Positions 12,832-27,800 of a stretch of 64,000 nt of DNA are shown in pieces. Numbering within the stretch: position 1 is the stretch's first letter; every line of letters begins with the position of its first letter. The position numbers and the translations under genes were made by a program. A model generated the notes under the pieces. The model had not been told where the DNA came from and did no database searches. It was given only the letters and a program-made list of their open reading frames with translations. Source of the DNA: Aldrovandia affinis. Lineage: Eukaryota > Chordata > Actinopteri > Notacanthiformes > Halosauridae. Where the stretch lies: positions 7,028,154 through 7,092,153 of the forward strand of contig JAINUG010000015.1 in assembly GCA_029706075.1 (NCBI GenBank), given 5' to 3'.

Positions 12832-15800
12832 ATCACACTCACACACCACATGGGATGAAGAAAAGTAGGTTCTGCCCCGTGACGTTTCTCAGGAATGTCT
12901 CTGCAGTAAGTGACGCGTGTCGAGGCTCCGAAGGTCAGCACTCGACTTTACCCCGTCCTGTTCTTAATTGTGCCATTTTTCGTAAGGAGGATACGAACCC
13001 TTCACAGTGCATTCAAATGAAACCGCCGAGATCTGAAAGCAGAGGCCGAGAAGGCTGGTCGTCCCTTTCCACTCTATCTCTCATCAGTCGGGCTCACTTC
13101 ATTACCAGCCGAAAAGCCATTCAAAAAGGTCAAAATGTCTCTCAAGGCTTGTCCATATTAAGTGCGGTTAGGCGATAACAGAGTGACTGGAAAGTGCAAC
13201 TGTTTCAACATGTGAGCTGTGACAGCCTCGGGCAGTGTGCCAGATTCTGCTAATTTAGTGTTAATCAACACCCACTGTGCTGGATCACAGACTTTCCATC
13301 TGCATGTACAGGTGTGATAAGTCCTGGCACAGTGTGCGTGGATCTAAACACTGAGCACTATTTTGCAGTTGTACATGTTTAATAGACTGATGCGTAGATC
13401 AGGAGAAAATCAGATGCCACATTCAAAAATGCTCAACGCTTTTTAAAATGTTGAAATATGAAGATAAGGCTAAAATATTCCAACGTCTCAGCATGCTGCC
13501 TTATTTTGTTGCCAATTGTTCTAAGCCTAAGCTCAAAACTTTCACCACAGGTGTGCAAGTTAATTAGAGAATTCCCCATCAGGTCTTATTTTAATGATGG
13601 CTATTTACAAATTCCTGACTCTTGGCAGTTAATCCAAAAATGGCTTTAACTGTTGCACAAATGTACCAGCAAGCCCATTTCTGCAAATTAGTATCACATC
13701 ATTAGCAATGTGAGTGGAAAAATAAGTGGCACTCACTTAATCTACTTAATTTGATGCTAATGAACGCATCTCTGGCCACGAAGTGAGGACTTAATTTGTA
13801 TTATATTTGGGGGATTTTACACTTTTTTGGGGGGGTGGCATACCCAATCTATTACTAGGAAGCCTATTTCTGTGTTTGTTGTGTTTGTTGGCTTCACTGC
13901 TGTCATTAAAACAGCAAATTGAAAAGGTTATGCAAATGCTATATAGAATTGCTTGTAAAGAAGAGTTTCACCTGCTGTTTAAATGTCATAAATGTTTATA
14001 GTACATATTTACAAGTACAAGTACACACCAGAATTTGTTACCCTTCCCCTTCCCACTTTTCCCACTTTTACATTACAATTAAGCCCACCTGTTGCTATGA
14101 AGTGTATGCTCTTTATTTCTCTCCTATCTCTCTCTATCCTCTTATGAAACATACTCATTAATTATACATTATATTTGTAGGGGTGGTGCTGATGGAGATT
14201 TCAGAAGTGCACAAGAAAATTCACCTGGAGCTGGAGGAGAATGTGAGTGCCCTGATGCCATGGTCCTACGTCTTTGTCTCTCTTTCTCTCACACATACAC
14301 ACTCTCTATCTCTATGTATCTCTCTCTTTCTCTCTCGTGGACGGCCATACCTCAAGGTTAGGTCTAGGGTGTTGATTTAACGTGTATGTCTTTGTCCCTT
14401 GGGGGCAATGTAGAAGGCTTTCATGGAAACAACAGTAAAGAGGAGCAGGTGCTGAGTTATTTTGTATCTGTTATGAGAGGAACGCTGTCTGAACATGCCC
14501 TGGACGGTGGCACCGAGGCAATAGTGACGACAGCACACTCTGCCACTGTGAACACATGCACATGCACTCCCCATCCTCGAGAGTGCACACATGTAGCAGC
14601 GGCCATTGCAGGTGCAGTGATGCTGTTTTTATCATTACTGATGCCAGAAAGCAGTGTTCTTTCAGTGTTCATCTGTAACAGAATGGGGTTTTTGTATGTT
14701 TCCTAGCAAAGGTCAGCATAGCTTTGACTTGACTCAAATCCTTTTGCTTTATTATCAACAATAGAAGATACATTCATGTGTGCACATATAGATGTATTAC
14801 CCTATACAAATAGCTCATCCTGACTTTGCATGTCATACCATGTGTGATCATAATGCAGTTTGAGCATTGTTTACATTGTTGCCTTGTTTGTCATCTTATC
14901 TGTGTGAGATCAGAATCGATGAGAAATTGTCTGTGGGAGGAAGTATAGAAAACATTTCAGTGGAAGATAAAGAAACTGATATAGACACATACAGTTAGTG
15001 GTCAAAGAAATGTTTGAAATTTGCAGTCAAGTGATCTGTGGTTGCTTGCCCGTTTTGCCTTGCACTTCGAATGAATGTACAGACATCATGATCCTGGAGT
15101 ATGTGCTTCCGCCCACTGTTGCCATTTGTTGATGCCCTTCCCTCGTAGTTCCATGCTGACATCACCACCGTTGCTTGTGAAGCATCAGCAAGTTGAGCTC
15201 TCTTGGTCACGGATGCTCCCGCTAAATGTGCCCCAACAATCACCCCGCTTTCAAAGTCACTGAGGTCTCAGCTTGCAGCCATACTAGCCATAATTGTAGG
15301 CAACCAGGCCTGTTCAGAATTGTTATACATGACCCTATGCATGCTGGGATGGTATTTGCTTAATGGATGAGTCACACCTGTGTGGAAGCCTCTACTTTAC
15401 ATATACTTTGTTTTCCTTCGTTTACCCAGGTGTTTACTTTTTTTTTTTTATTTATATTACCATCATCCGAGATGCTCCAAATTGTCAGGCTTTTTGACCC
15501 TGTTGCTATGATACATCCAGGCTAAGCTACAATAAAACTAAGCCTTCTATCTGGGGTGATCTGTGAGATACTACGCCACCTTTTCATGTGGCAAGAGCAC
15601 TTCATATAAGTGCTGTTCAGTGACACATCTAAGAATTTTAACTGATCCTCCTGCCCAGCTGTCACAGTATTAGTCAGTATGATTGAAACGCTGTAGAATC
15701 TAGTTTGACATACAAAAGCGTATAATTCCCTGCCCTCAATCAGATGCAAAGACTATGCATTCTTAAATGTACAGTACTAGATTATCAATGTCAGAAATCT

Positions 15801-18800
15801 GTGTGCTTATGTTTCATATACACATGTGCATTCCGGTTAGTTTTTTTGAATTTGTGAAGGAGAATGAAAAAAACTATGCGTTGTTTGAACTCTAAATAAC
15901 AAAACCGTGTTGTGATCAAAAACAAACATGAAAGGGATGCCTGTTCAGGAAACAAAGCCACCCTCTCTGAGTGCTGCGAATCCTTGCTCTTCTGTAGGGT
16001 ATAAAGAGTCTGCTTTCCTGTTGAGCTATTAGCAAATCTCAGCTTTTCTGTGAGATTTCAGTTTATTGTGGGGTATAGAGACGTATCAGTTTTTTTGTAG
16101 AGTATAGCAGTGTCTTTATAGCAAGAAGTGTTTATTTACCTTTGGGGTATTTATGTCTTGCCTCTTGCATGTGCAAATGGCCCAGTTCCTCTGTGGGGGT
16201 TTAGACAAATCTCTGCTCACCTGTAGCAACGCAGTGTTATGGACCCTACAGTAGTGGGCACTGATAACCACAGATAATGCCTGGCTATGATGATGTAACT
16301 GCTCTATCACTGAATAGAGTGACTCACTAGGAGTGAAGGTGTATCTGTGGGCATCTCTGCATTACAGCGCCGAGTCTCTACAGCAGCACGGTTTTTCACA
16401 CGGCACTGAACCGAATACAATATTTCTACTGATGCCTCTACAAAAGTACCTCTAAATAATAGAGGTAAACGCTGATTTTCAAACCTCCTGAAGTTGATTC
16501 AGTGAGGGACGATTGTATAATGTGAAGTGATGTCTGTGTATGTAAACAATAAAAGCATCTACTGCATAGCCTACAGTTTGCAGTATTGTCTAAATAATAT
16601 GCCATTTCCCACAACGAGAGCACTATTTCTCTCCAAGTGATGTCCTTTTTTGGATATTTTTATGTTTTTTTATTGTAAAGAAGCTAAAACCTTTTTCATC
16701 TTCTTTTTAGTTTAAAAGATTTCACAAAGAGATCATTGCAGAATTAGAACGGAAAACTGACATGGATGTGAAATACATGACTGTGAGTACTACTTCATTA
16801 CACCCTGTATAATGTGAAATGCATAACTGTGAGTACTACTTCATTACACCCTGTATAATGTGAAATGCATAACTGTGAGTACTGTTTCATTACACCCTGT
16901 GTAATGTGAAATGCATAACTGTGAGTACTACTTCATTACACCCTGAAATGCATAACTGTGAAATGTTTCATTAACCCTGTGTAATGTGAAATGCATAACT
17001 GTGAGTACTGTTTCATTACACCCTGTGTAATGTGAAATGCATAACTGTGAGTACTGTTTCATTACACCCTGTGTAATGTGAAATGCATAACTGTGAGTAC
17101 TGTTTCATTACACCCTGTATAATGTGAAATGCATAACTGTGAGTACTGTTTCATTACGCCCTGTGTAATGTGAATTGCATGACTGTGAGTAATGTGTATA
17201 GCAGGAATATGTGTATCGTGTATAGTGGGAAACCCAAGTAAATGGCGCTCCCATGATGTTACTGAGAATTCTTACACTTCCTTATCAGCTCAAGCCCTGT
17301 CCTCCCTGCCTGGCCTTTTTCCTCTGGGAATGTCTAGTGTTTAAAATGGCATCAGTCTGACCAGACACAATGGCCTGTTTCCCCATAGGCAACGTTCAAG
17401 AGATACCAGTCAGAGCACAAACTGAAGCAGGACTCGCTGGACCGATCGCAGTCTGACCTGAAGAAACTGCGCAGGAAAAGCCAAGGCAAGCAGGCCACCA
17501 AGTACGAGAGCAAGGAAAATGAGGTGAGCCAGAGGAGCACGTCAGCGGTAATGCTACCATTTTACCCACCCCATTTTCTCCCTTCTACAAAGAGGAGATC
17601 AGTGCCATTTATCAACAAAACAAAATATCAGCTATATATAGTGCATATAGGAAGCTATATATAACAAGTGCATATAACAAGGTAGGTACAATGTTGTCTG
17701 CCTAATGTAAGCTCTGGGAACACAGCTCCCATACTGAGAGACACTGGGTTTATGAACATTTTGCCAGCCATTCTGATGTGATGGAGGACCAAATAACCTT
17801 GATAGGTTAGCCCATTTAATCAGGGTCATGGTGGGACAGATCTGTCAGAAGATGCCCGAATGTACAGTATATTCTGAAACTGTACGCACATTGAAACTAT
17901 TCCAGTTGTATGTTGTTTTATATTACTTTTAAAGCAAGCCTGTTGGATGGGATCAAACAAAAATAGTTGATATTAATAGTTATGAAATCACATGTCTGGT
18001 TAATATTTCCTATATTATGGCAAACTGAGTGTATGGTTTGGCTGTTTGGTGGCGAGGAAAGGCTCCTGTAGTGGCCGAACCTTTCAGCGGTCATTGAGAT
18101 GAAACGGGTCTGCTTATAGACATTATACCTTACACCTGAATTTATGAATACCAATACATTGAATGCTAAACATTTAGACTACACCCAGCACCTGCAAGGG
18201 TTTTGTCATCCATACAATTTGTTATTGTTAATATTTTCCATACACTGTTTTTATGGTTACAATAACAAAAACCTGTCCAGAGTTGTCTTGAAGTGTTCAT
18301 TTAGAGCAGTATAACATGTAGACAGAACTTACACAACCTGTTTCAATTTATTTAAGCTTGGAGCAAAATTGTTGAAGTTTTGACAAATTAATGCAGTCAT
18401 GTAGAATGCAGTTCACTGCCAATTATTTAGGTACACCTTTGTTTGTTTTTCAGCCTCGGGTCTATCGGCACCTCTGTCATGCCATATAAATCATGACATG
18501 TCGTACATGTACAAGAATATATCTTATATATACTATAGCTTGGCTGACACCTGCTTTTTAGGGCCCATGCCGATACATGTGTTGACATCTCCTGGGGCCT
18601 GTCTCACAAAGGAAGTTCAACATAGTCAGGGTATCTTTGCGTTAGCTGGCTACACAAAGCCTAACAAAGGCAATTGCAGCTAACCTGTCTCACAACGGTG
18701 GTTATCAACTCGCTCTGTCAACCATGTTTTTTCCGATCGAGCTATAATCACGTGCACACAAAAGGGGCAGCGTTTGTAACACAGCGAATCGCATGCAACA

Positions 18801-21800
18801 TGCAATCCAGAGCACTGTTTCACAAAGCAGGATTGGTGGGTTAGCGAGCTAACTTTGGGTTTAACCCTGGGTTTTCAGTCTCATGACTCACCCAGGGCTG
18901 CGGGTGATCGTAATGTGAGTGCAATCTATTGCACCAATCACTCGGGAATCATATGAGAAAATGACACCACACTAACAGTAATATGCAAAAGGACATTTTA
19001 TTCATTATTGATAACTATATACATACAACTATATAAGCTGTACAGTATGTTTGTTTAGGTTCTGCGCATCACCAACGGAATATGTGTATGTTCCGGTGGC
19101 TAGAAAACGTATGGAAATACATATAGTTGCTAGAAAACGTAGGGCAATACATACATACTGCTGCACAGTGATCACATGGCTTCGACGAGTGGCATTTGTG
19201 ACATGCGGCTCTAGAATCTTGCACAGATACAATATTCCCTCCGTGGAGAATCTGTATCTCTGATATAAAAAAACATTATGCAATTCTCTAGGATTGGTGA
19301 GGCCATTTTCCAGAGAGCTGATTGGTGAGGGGGTGGGCTTTTTATGGGATTTGATCCGTTAGCCTGAATTTAACCTACTCCAGAGCAGGTTAGGTTCGTA
19401 GCATGAGTTACCATAGCGATGCAACCCGGTTAAGTGAGCCACAGTCGTGAGACCGAAAACCCTGGGTTAAACCCAAAGTTGGCTCGCTAACCCACTAATT
19501 CTGCTTTGTGAGACAGGCCCCTGGTCCACCCTTTTCAAATATTTTGACGTTGGAATAAAATTAATATTAAAAATAATTCTCTCAAAAAAACATTTTCAAA
19601 ATGAATTTCAAAATGAACGGTCAAATAAATGAACATAATTTAACTTAAATTAAAATCACACAATGAATGAACAGACAAGGACACCAAAATCAAATCTATT
19701 CCAAAAAATGTATACATGCACAGACCATCGGACCATATTAGTGCCATAAACACAGATACCAATAGTGTCTTCCCCCCTTCCCCTCGACCAAAAAAACCAA
19801 CCTAATTTGTTAGCTCTAATGTATGAGAGCTATAATGATTCTCATGTAAAGTAGGAATGGTAGGAAGAGAACCTAATAGACTATTGCCGTTCTGTTTTAA
19901 ATGTGTGTGAAATCAATCCACAAATATGACAATATCTCAAGCAGCTGGTCCTACTGCACTGTGTAAAACAGAGGACCTTTAATTCAGAGGTGAAAGGAAA
20001 GATAAACTGGAGCCACGCCTGTGGCTGCTGGCAAAGTCTTTTAATGAGAATGAATATGCCCAGATGAATATGCGCATATTGTTCTGCCTCCTTTTGGTTG
20101 TGGGTAGCTTGACAACAGCTGTCAGCACTCTGTAGTTTCTCTCCTTTTTAAACAGGCTTTTAGCAGGCTCTGGCCCCTGCCCACAGTGAAAGAGCTCTCC
20201 AAGCCTCCACTGTGGTGTTGCGGTGGGGGGAGGGCAGGGCATAGAGCCCTGACCAGAAGTTGGGACTGCATTCACCTGTTTCAGCACTCAGACATCGTCG
20301 TTGTAACAGGAAGAAAGAGAGTGCTGCGCTCCCTTTCATAAACTGAGGCTGAGTTCTGATGTGAATGAAGGTTTAACAGTCAAGGTTAGGGACAGAGTTT
20401 CAGGCACAGATTGGGAAAAATTGGGAAATTTGGCCAGTCTGCAACAGGTTGTAGCCATTGTTTCTCTTCTGTTTGCATATCAGATTCCCCCTTCCAAGAC
20501 TAGCCGCCTGCGTAATGATTTGTTGTGAGATGAAGTGACATCTGCTCCCAGAGAGGAGTCCTGATGGATGTAAAACCAGGGTTGCCAAAGCATGCCGCAC
20601 AGCGTTACGGTTTCTTGGTTTACCTTGCGCCATGGAGTGAAAGAGGGTTTTTACAGCAGGTTCTGAACAGCACACAACCCGCCTGCTATCTGCTGCAGGT
20701 GACTTCAGTTTGCACTGAAAAAAGGGCACCTCAGAGTTAATCTCAAGGTCTTCAGCCGAGGGCAGTGTTTAAATGAGGACGATATCTTGGCTGTTGAATG
20801 CTGATCAGCTGGCATAGGTTGACCTTAACAGGGGAAAACTGATAAAGAAACTGAACTCTGAGAACATAGAGAAGATGAGGAAGGGCACAGGCTCGGTTTC
20901 TCCCTCTGCTGCCGGTACTTTGGACCCAGTTTTATGGGGGGGAAATCCCTTTGAACTCCTGCTCTGCTGTTTTGTATGTTGTCTTAACGTGATCTTGGAG
21001 GAATGTGGGCCTTTATTCATCCACACTCAAAGACTGAAGTAGAAATATGGATTTCAATTTCAGGCTTTAGAGTGTCGCGTGCCATTTCAGCAGCTGAATC
21101 TACATACACCTGATAGGAATTGTAAATGGACTCAACTGGCATTAGCATCAACTGCTTAACTTTGCACATTGCAGGGGGATTCTATTTTGTAACTGCCTCG
21201 TGAATATTTGTACTGTGGAACATACGAGACGTAAAACCAGTCTCTGTTGTGTAACGGGGTGCACTGGAGCCGTGTTGAGTGCGAGTGTGGCAGTGTGGAG
21301 AACGGCTGTGGGCACACCTGTCTGGCGGGAGAAGAGCCAGACAGCCGAGAAAAGGGCCGTGAGAGTGCACTGAAACCGAAACCTTGGAGACAAACCGCTT
21401 TCACAGTTGCCATGACAACACCGCAAGAAAAAGATAAGGGGAGGGGAGTGATTTAAAAGGAAGCGGGCGCTGTGAGCTCTGTGTCTTATGTCAAGTGTCC
21501 TGCTCTGCTTTGCCTCTGCTTTTCATTCCTGCAGCCACAGGGGCGTGTCTGTGTCTGGATGAATGAATCCTCAGAGGACGCTGTCCAGCTCTCTATCTAG
21601 GCACGAAGTCGTCCTTTGGAGAGCACTTTTACTAGCAAAGGCTTTAATTACAGGTGCGCTCCACACAACGTATCCTCTTCCACAGACGGACACTAGAATC
21701 TCTGCTTATCACAATGTGGAGCTTTTCTCTGTAGCTCTGCTCTTTTAACTAGGTAACTAACATGGAAATATCTGGGGGGGGTGGTTACATAACATAACAC

Positions 21801-24800
21801 GTCATTGCTGTAATTTGCTTTGCTAACAATTATTTATTAGACATTATTAGACATCAGGAGGATCGCTGTAATTAGATTGCCATAGCTGAGTCTCGATTTG
21901 CTGTTTTAAGTGTTAAGGCAGATTTAGAATAAGACCTCTCTCTGTCTATCCTCATTGAACCTATTTGTGATTTTGTGAATTGTTCAGTGATTGTATTTGC
22001 TGGGAAACATGTCTTTGTCAGTATCTTATATTCCCATGCACCATTATCTACCATAGACAGCCAGGCAAAACACTCTTAATTGTAAAAGTGTCAGTTGTCA
22101 CACATTTGTGTGTGTATGTAAAAAGGTTGACTGTCAGCTGCTTGGGGGGGAACCAAAAATGAAGAATGCCAGTGTGGAGTGCTAAAAGTAATACATTTAT
22201 TGAAGGGATGGCACCAACCAGACTGCTCCAAAACTTAAGACAACAGGACCCAGCAAAACAAATTATAAACTAAATCAGTGAAAAACCCACTGTAAACTAG
22301 GAAACAAACTATTTTTTTGCGCAAAAAAATAGCAATGTGCCGGGAACTGCACACAAGGGCAAGACAAAGAACTTAATGGCTCAACAGCTTCTTACATAGG
22401 GCAGGCAATTAAGTATCCCCTCCTAGATTAAACAATTTTAACAAGAAAATACATTTCCAAACTGAAAAACCATTACCAATAATTTACATGCATGCATATT
22501 TTAATCTTAACTCCATCAATGTCAAATGCAGTGGAACCCGGTGTGGTCTTCTGCTGCTGTAGCTCATCCACTTCAAGGTTCGACATGTTGTGCGTTCAGA
22601 GATGTTCTTCTGCATACCACTGTAGTTACTGTCACCTTCTTGTCAGCTTGAACCAGTCTGGCCATTCTCCTCTAAACTCTCTCATTAACAAGGCATTTTC
22701 GCCCACAGAACTGCCTCTCACTGGATGTTTTTGTTTTTCGCACCACTCTCTGTAGACTCTAGAGACTGTTGTGCGTGAAAATCCCATGAGATCAGCAGTT
22801 TCTGAGATACTCACACCACCCCCTCTGGCACCAACAATCATTCCACGGTCAAAGTCACTTAGATCACATTTCTTCCCCATTCAGTTTTTTGGTCTGAACA
22901 ACAACTGAACCTCTTGACCATGTCTGTATGCTTTTATGCATTGAGTTGCTGCCACATGATTGGCTGATTAGATAATTGCATTAACAAGCAGGTGTACAGG
23001 TATACCTAATAAAGTGACCACTGAGTGTATATAAAATTATATTTTAAAATCAATTATGTAAATACTGACAGGGATTTATCACTCCCACGTGGTGCTTGAT
23101 GCCGAACTGGATGCATTAAGGAGAAGTTGCGGACACGCAGGTCTGCTCCGTGAGGAATGCGATAACTCATTTCCTCACAGTGTATGTACTGACATGGACT
23201 CTGAAATGGTATTTCAGTTTGATAGTTGTCCTGGAACTGGAACTGTCTTGGAATCATACAAACTCTTTTGTGACTGATATTGCTTTTGCTATTTCTCATT
23301 CACAACCATGAATTTAGTCATTTGAATGCATGCTTTGCGTTGTTTGAGCAAAATAAAGTCAACAATCCAGCAGCTGGATGGGCACACATGTATGGCAGTC
23401 TGATAGGAGCACAAAAGAATACCTGCTCTTCATAGCCAGAACTGTAACAGAGAGAAGAAACCAGTCCGATTACATATTTTACGGGAATTGTAATTGCTGG
23501 GTCAAATCATTTGATTTCTCAATCCATTCCATACAACATATGCTGTATATAAATAACATATGCTGTATATAAATAACATATGGTGTATATAAATAGTGGT
23601 TAGCTTATGAATTTGGTCTCTGCTCAGCCCATCACCATGTGTGGATCTTTTAATTTAGCAACATGGCATTTTCAGCAATGAATTAGGCAGTAAACTCAAT
23701 TTAATCACATTGTGGTTTATCCTCCACTTTGAATAACCAATATAAAAGTTACGTACACAACTTAACTAATGAGTTTGGTGTAAATTAGTGAAAACTATTC
23801 TGTACGGATAAAAGACAAAATTTAAATTTAAAAATTATGAATGGAGGAATGGTCAAAGATCCCCATAATATGTTCACCAATCTCATAAAACACTAGAAAA
23901 GGGTATGTTAATGCAGTTAATTTTTATTTATTTTATTTAAAATAATTATTAGAGGTGTGAATAATTGTGACACCTTTTGGGAAAAAATACTGCATATTAA
24001 ACAAAATATTTTTCTCAATTGTTTTAGTATATAAAAAATAATAATTCCAAGTTTTGAGCATACTGTATAGCTTATTACCTGTATTGTTTATTTTATTCAG
24101 CCTTTTTGCTCATATTTATCATGGGTGTGAATAATTTTGGAGTTGATGGTGGATCATGGTTACACATAACTGGGGCCTTGGCGTAATCACAAGCACCTGC
24201 ATCCTTACAATGTGCCTTCAGAATGAAGGTGGGTGTAAACCGAGCCTGTTTGTCTGGTCCCCACAGTTCGTGGAGACCATAAGCTCCCGTCAGATGGACA
24301 TGCAGAAGTTCATCGCAGACGGCTGTAGGGAGGCCCTGCTGGAGGAGAAGAGGAGGTTCTGCTTCTTGGTGGATAAACATTGCACATTTTCCTACCAGAT
24401 ATCCACATTCCATGACAAGGTAATGTATACCTAGGTAATGCTAGTGGTCTTACTGGGCGATGGAACACACAATGTGTTTTTGATATTTTGGTTGTCATAT
24501 TTTTGTCATGTTGACAGTTTTTGTTTTCGATATCCCTCATAGGCAAACATGTTGAAACTGCCAGTCGTCATGTTACACATGAACAAATATCTTTCCATTG
24601 ATAAGTCAAAAGGAGGTTTGAGAACACTAACTAAAACCCAAAATATAAAAGACATTCATGTGGTTGATGTAACATTAATCAACGGTGAATTCATATTCTC
24701 GTGTTTCAACTTGGAATACCAAATACCTTTTCATAACATTTTGTTGAACATTTTGGGAAATACGTCTGTATTTAATTCAAATACATTTGTAAACATTTTA

Positions 24801-27800
24801 CCCTTTTTGCATCTGTTTGTCCACCTCGGACACAGGCCAAAGAGATGCTGGCCGTGAAGGTGCCCAGCTGGCAGGACAAGTGTTGTGATGCCACCAAGGT
24901 GCCAGACACCGTAATGTCCATGATCGAAGGGCTGCGCACCCCGGTGTCCATCACGCCCCAGCCCTCACCCCTCATGGATCGCTACAACAGGGTGAGTCAC
25001 ACACTTCCCCTTCACCATCCAACAAAGAGGGAGCTGGGCAACCTCATAAAACTCACCAATAACAGATACATATTTGGATATAACGAGTCCAAATAGCTTT
25101 GAAACTACACATTCAAGTGTGGGAAAGAACTCCAATAGTGAATCTGTCAACAAAGCATATAACATTAAATGTATTTCATAATATTCTTGCCACAATAACA
25201 TTCTCGTCATATGTAAGTATCCAAAATGCATATGCATTGAAGCATTTTCCCTTTCTTTGTGCTGTGTTCAGAATAACTTGGACATGATGATTCCACCTCC
25301 AGCCCCACCGCTAAAGGCACAAACCAGCCCTCTAGCGAACATGTTCACCCAGGACACACCCAGGACTCCCATCACGGCTGACCGGATCACAGGTATTTTC
25401 CACGACAGCCACTCTGACTCTAAAAATGGCCTCCAGCACCCAGACCCTAATTGTTAGGAATTATTGTACTGCTATGTTTTCTTTTCCTCTGACGTTTTTG
25501 GCATATCTTAGATGCTGAATTTCATTACCCGAGTTGTAATACAAGCATGGACTCTCATGGACAATCACATTTTTGTGAAGGACAATCACATTTTTGTGAA
25601 GGACAGTGTGGATTTTGAATTTTGAATAACATGAGCTATGTTTGATACGTGTCTGACTGTTCTTTCACCATATGCTTACTTCCTGACTTGATTGTAATCC
25701 ATGTAAACAGACCCGTACATGTTTTTATACACATAATGCCAGAAGTGGAGATCCTCAGTCTAGTGACTGTCACTAGTTTAGCTAGCTCCCTGTTAGCTGT
25801 AGCAAGAAGAGAAGTTCATGGGCTCTGGCTGTCATTATCAGATATTGAAATTCATCATACCATGGTAGTGATACTAAACTGTTTTTCGTTTTTAGTTTAG
25901 TATAAAAATAGTTTTTATATTGTGCATGACATGATAGAATGCACACACAGGGATGTGTTAATGTAGTTGTAATGAAGATCAATCTCCCGCTCACTGTTCA
26001 CTTGTAATATTGACTTCAGCAATGTTACCTGCCATCTGATGGTTGAAATGATTGCTTTATTTCTGACAGATCACAGCAGCAGTGAGGAGAACAGCTTACC
26101 CAGATCTGTGTCTGTGGCCACGGGCCTCAACATGATCAAAAGGCCCAAGGTCCGAACCATCTTCCCCCACACGGCCGGGAACAACGAAACCCTGCTCAGC
26201 TTCGACGAGGGCGACATCATCACACTGCTCATCCCTGAGGAGAAGGACGGCTGGCTGTACGGGGAGCTGGAGAAGTCGAGGCAGTAAGTCACAGAGAGAG
26301 TGCCCCTCATGTTGAGTCTGCCACCCTGCAATTGCCTCACAGCAGGATAACATCACATAATTAAAGTAGCCTGTAGTTTGAGGATTTACTGCCGTCACAC
26401 TGCTTGGAGCCTGACATAATGTCGGTGCTGTGGGAAGTGCCATTGGGCTTTGGAGAACAATTCGGTCAAAACCGTCCTTCACTCAAGGTACAGGAAAAAC
26501 CATGCGTGGGCTGTGTGACAAATGTCGGGATCGTAAAGACTGAAGCGTGCCTACTCACTCTGCTGGAGGTGTGAGATTGCAGTCTGTCAGCAATCAGCTC
26601 TGTCTACCCCCTCAGCCCCTTCACGATTCTCCTGTTGTTGGATTTGAAAGGCTAGGGATGTGTACACAGTTAACCTGGGCATTTTTAAGTTGTTGGGGTG
26701 TTCCAGTTCCTGTGCGTTAAGTTTATATTGTTTTTAAATATGCCTGCAAAGATTCTGCTGAGCATATCCGAAATGCCAAATGTGTCATGCCCCCTTAGCC
26801 CTCTCACAGCTGCTCAGGGGCGAGAATTAATTGCATACGCAGCCACAGGCAGCAAACATGACCAGAACCTGCCAAGTACAAAGCAACACCTGCCACCTCA
26901 TGGCACAGTTGGTAAACCTTTCATTGTCTTTGGGTTCTGCGTAGCTTATCACCCAAGTGTTATTTCACTTGCCGGACATGGTCTTTTCTCTGTTTGCATT
27001 TAGTCTCAGAACATTCAGCTTCAGGGCTACAAAATGATGTAGTCTAATGTGACATAACACGAGAGTAAAAACAATGCCTTTCGCTTGGATTATATTTGTA
27101 ATATGGTAATACGGTTCTGGGCTTCTTTGGTGATCATGGCCAGATTAGGTCAGGATCTAGGTTTTCACACACACCATCAGACAAGAGTTCGCATATAGGA
27201 TAAGATTAATAATTCAACCCTAGATATAGAATATCTACAATACAATATGTAGTACAGTCAAGTTTGATATGTATTATTGTGTATGGAATACACTCAACTG
27301 TACTATATGCAAATAAGCTGTGGTAAAGAGAAATTAATGTTATATTATTCCAATGCTAATACATTACACCTTTTTGCATTACTTCAGTAAGTATAAAAGC
27401 AGGTATTGTTGTGTTAAGCTTAACATATCTAGCCCTGTTGTTTTTTCAAAGGGCTCCCCTGAAGTGAGTTAGGTAGTCTATGACCTATTTAGTGAACAAC
27501 TGACATAAGTGTGCAGGTTTACATTAAAATGTCCTCCACGGGTATATTAACATAAATCGCAGTGGTTTTTCTCACGTCACCAGACTTAACCTATGGAAAC
27601 AGCCATATAACCTTTGAATCCCTACTCCTGTTAATGGTGATATAGTTGTTCACAATTCCAACTCTGCCCATGTTCATTTTTATACTTTATCTTCCCTTTG
27701 CTTCATTTTTATTGAGTTGAATGAAATGAAATTGAGGTCATTACTTTTGACGGTCCACTAAGGTAAATGGCATTAAGTGAGAAAAAAAGCAAGGTTAACC

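Larger units (their letters stand above)
2259..14180 (+). other. Large baiap2l1 intron (11.9 kb)
   Basis: I found no coding exon or intact element here. It holds a recurring 15-base motif (6897-8858), one copy of a dispersed repeat (8310-8585), a short tandem duplication (10300-10400) and a CA repeat (12796-12826). Open frames such as 5257-5628 (-), 3659-3970 (-) and 12855-13178 (+) match no family I recognise. Confidence 0.6.
17524..24266 (+). other. baiap2l1 intron (6.7 kb)
   Basis: It holds an inverted-repeat element (18594-19521), a Tc1 fragment (22515-23028) and a 20-bp tandem repeat (23536-23595). The stretches 17600-18590 and 19530-22510 show nothing I can name, despite chance open frames near 20400-20729 and 21150-21456. 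Confidence 0.6.

Noticed and set aside
20400-20729. 109-codon - strand frame in an intron
   Set aside because: No recognisable domain and no exon-like borders.
24093-24413. 106-codon - strand frame
   Set aside because: Antisense shadow of baiap2l1 exon 7.
26096-26482. 128-codon - strand frame
   Set aside because: Antisense shadow of the GC-rich SH3 exon (26070-26283).
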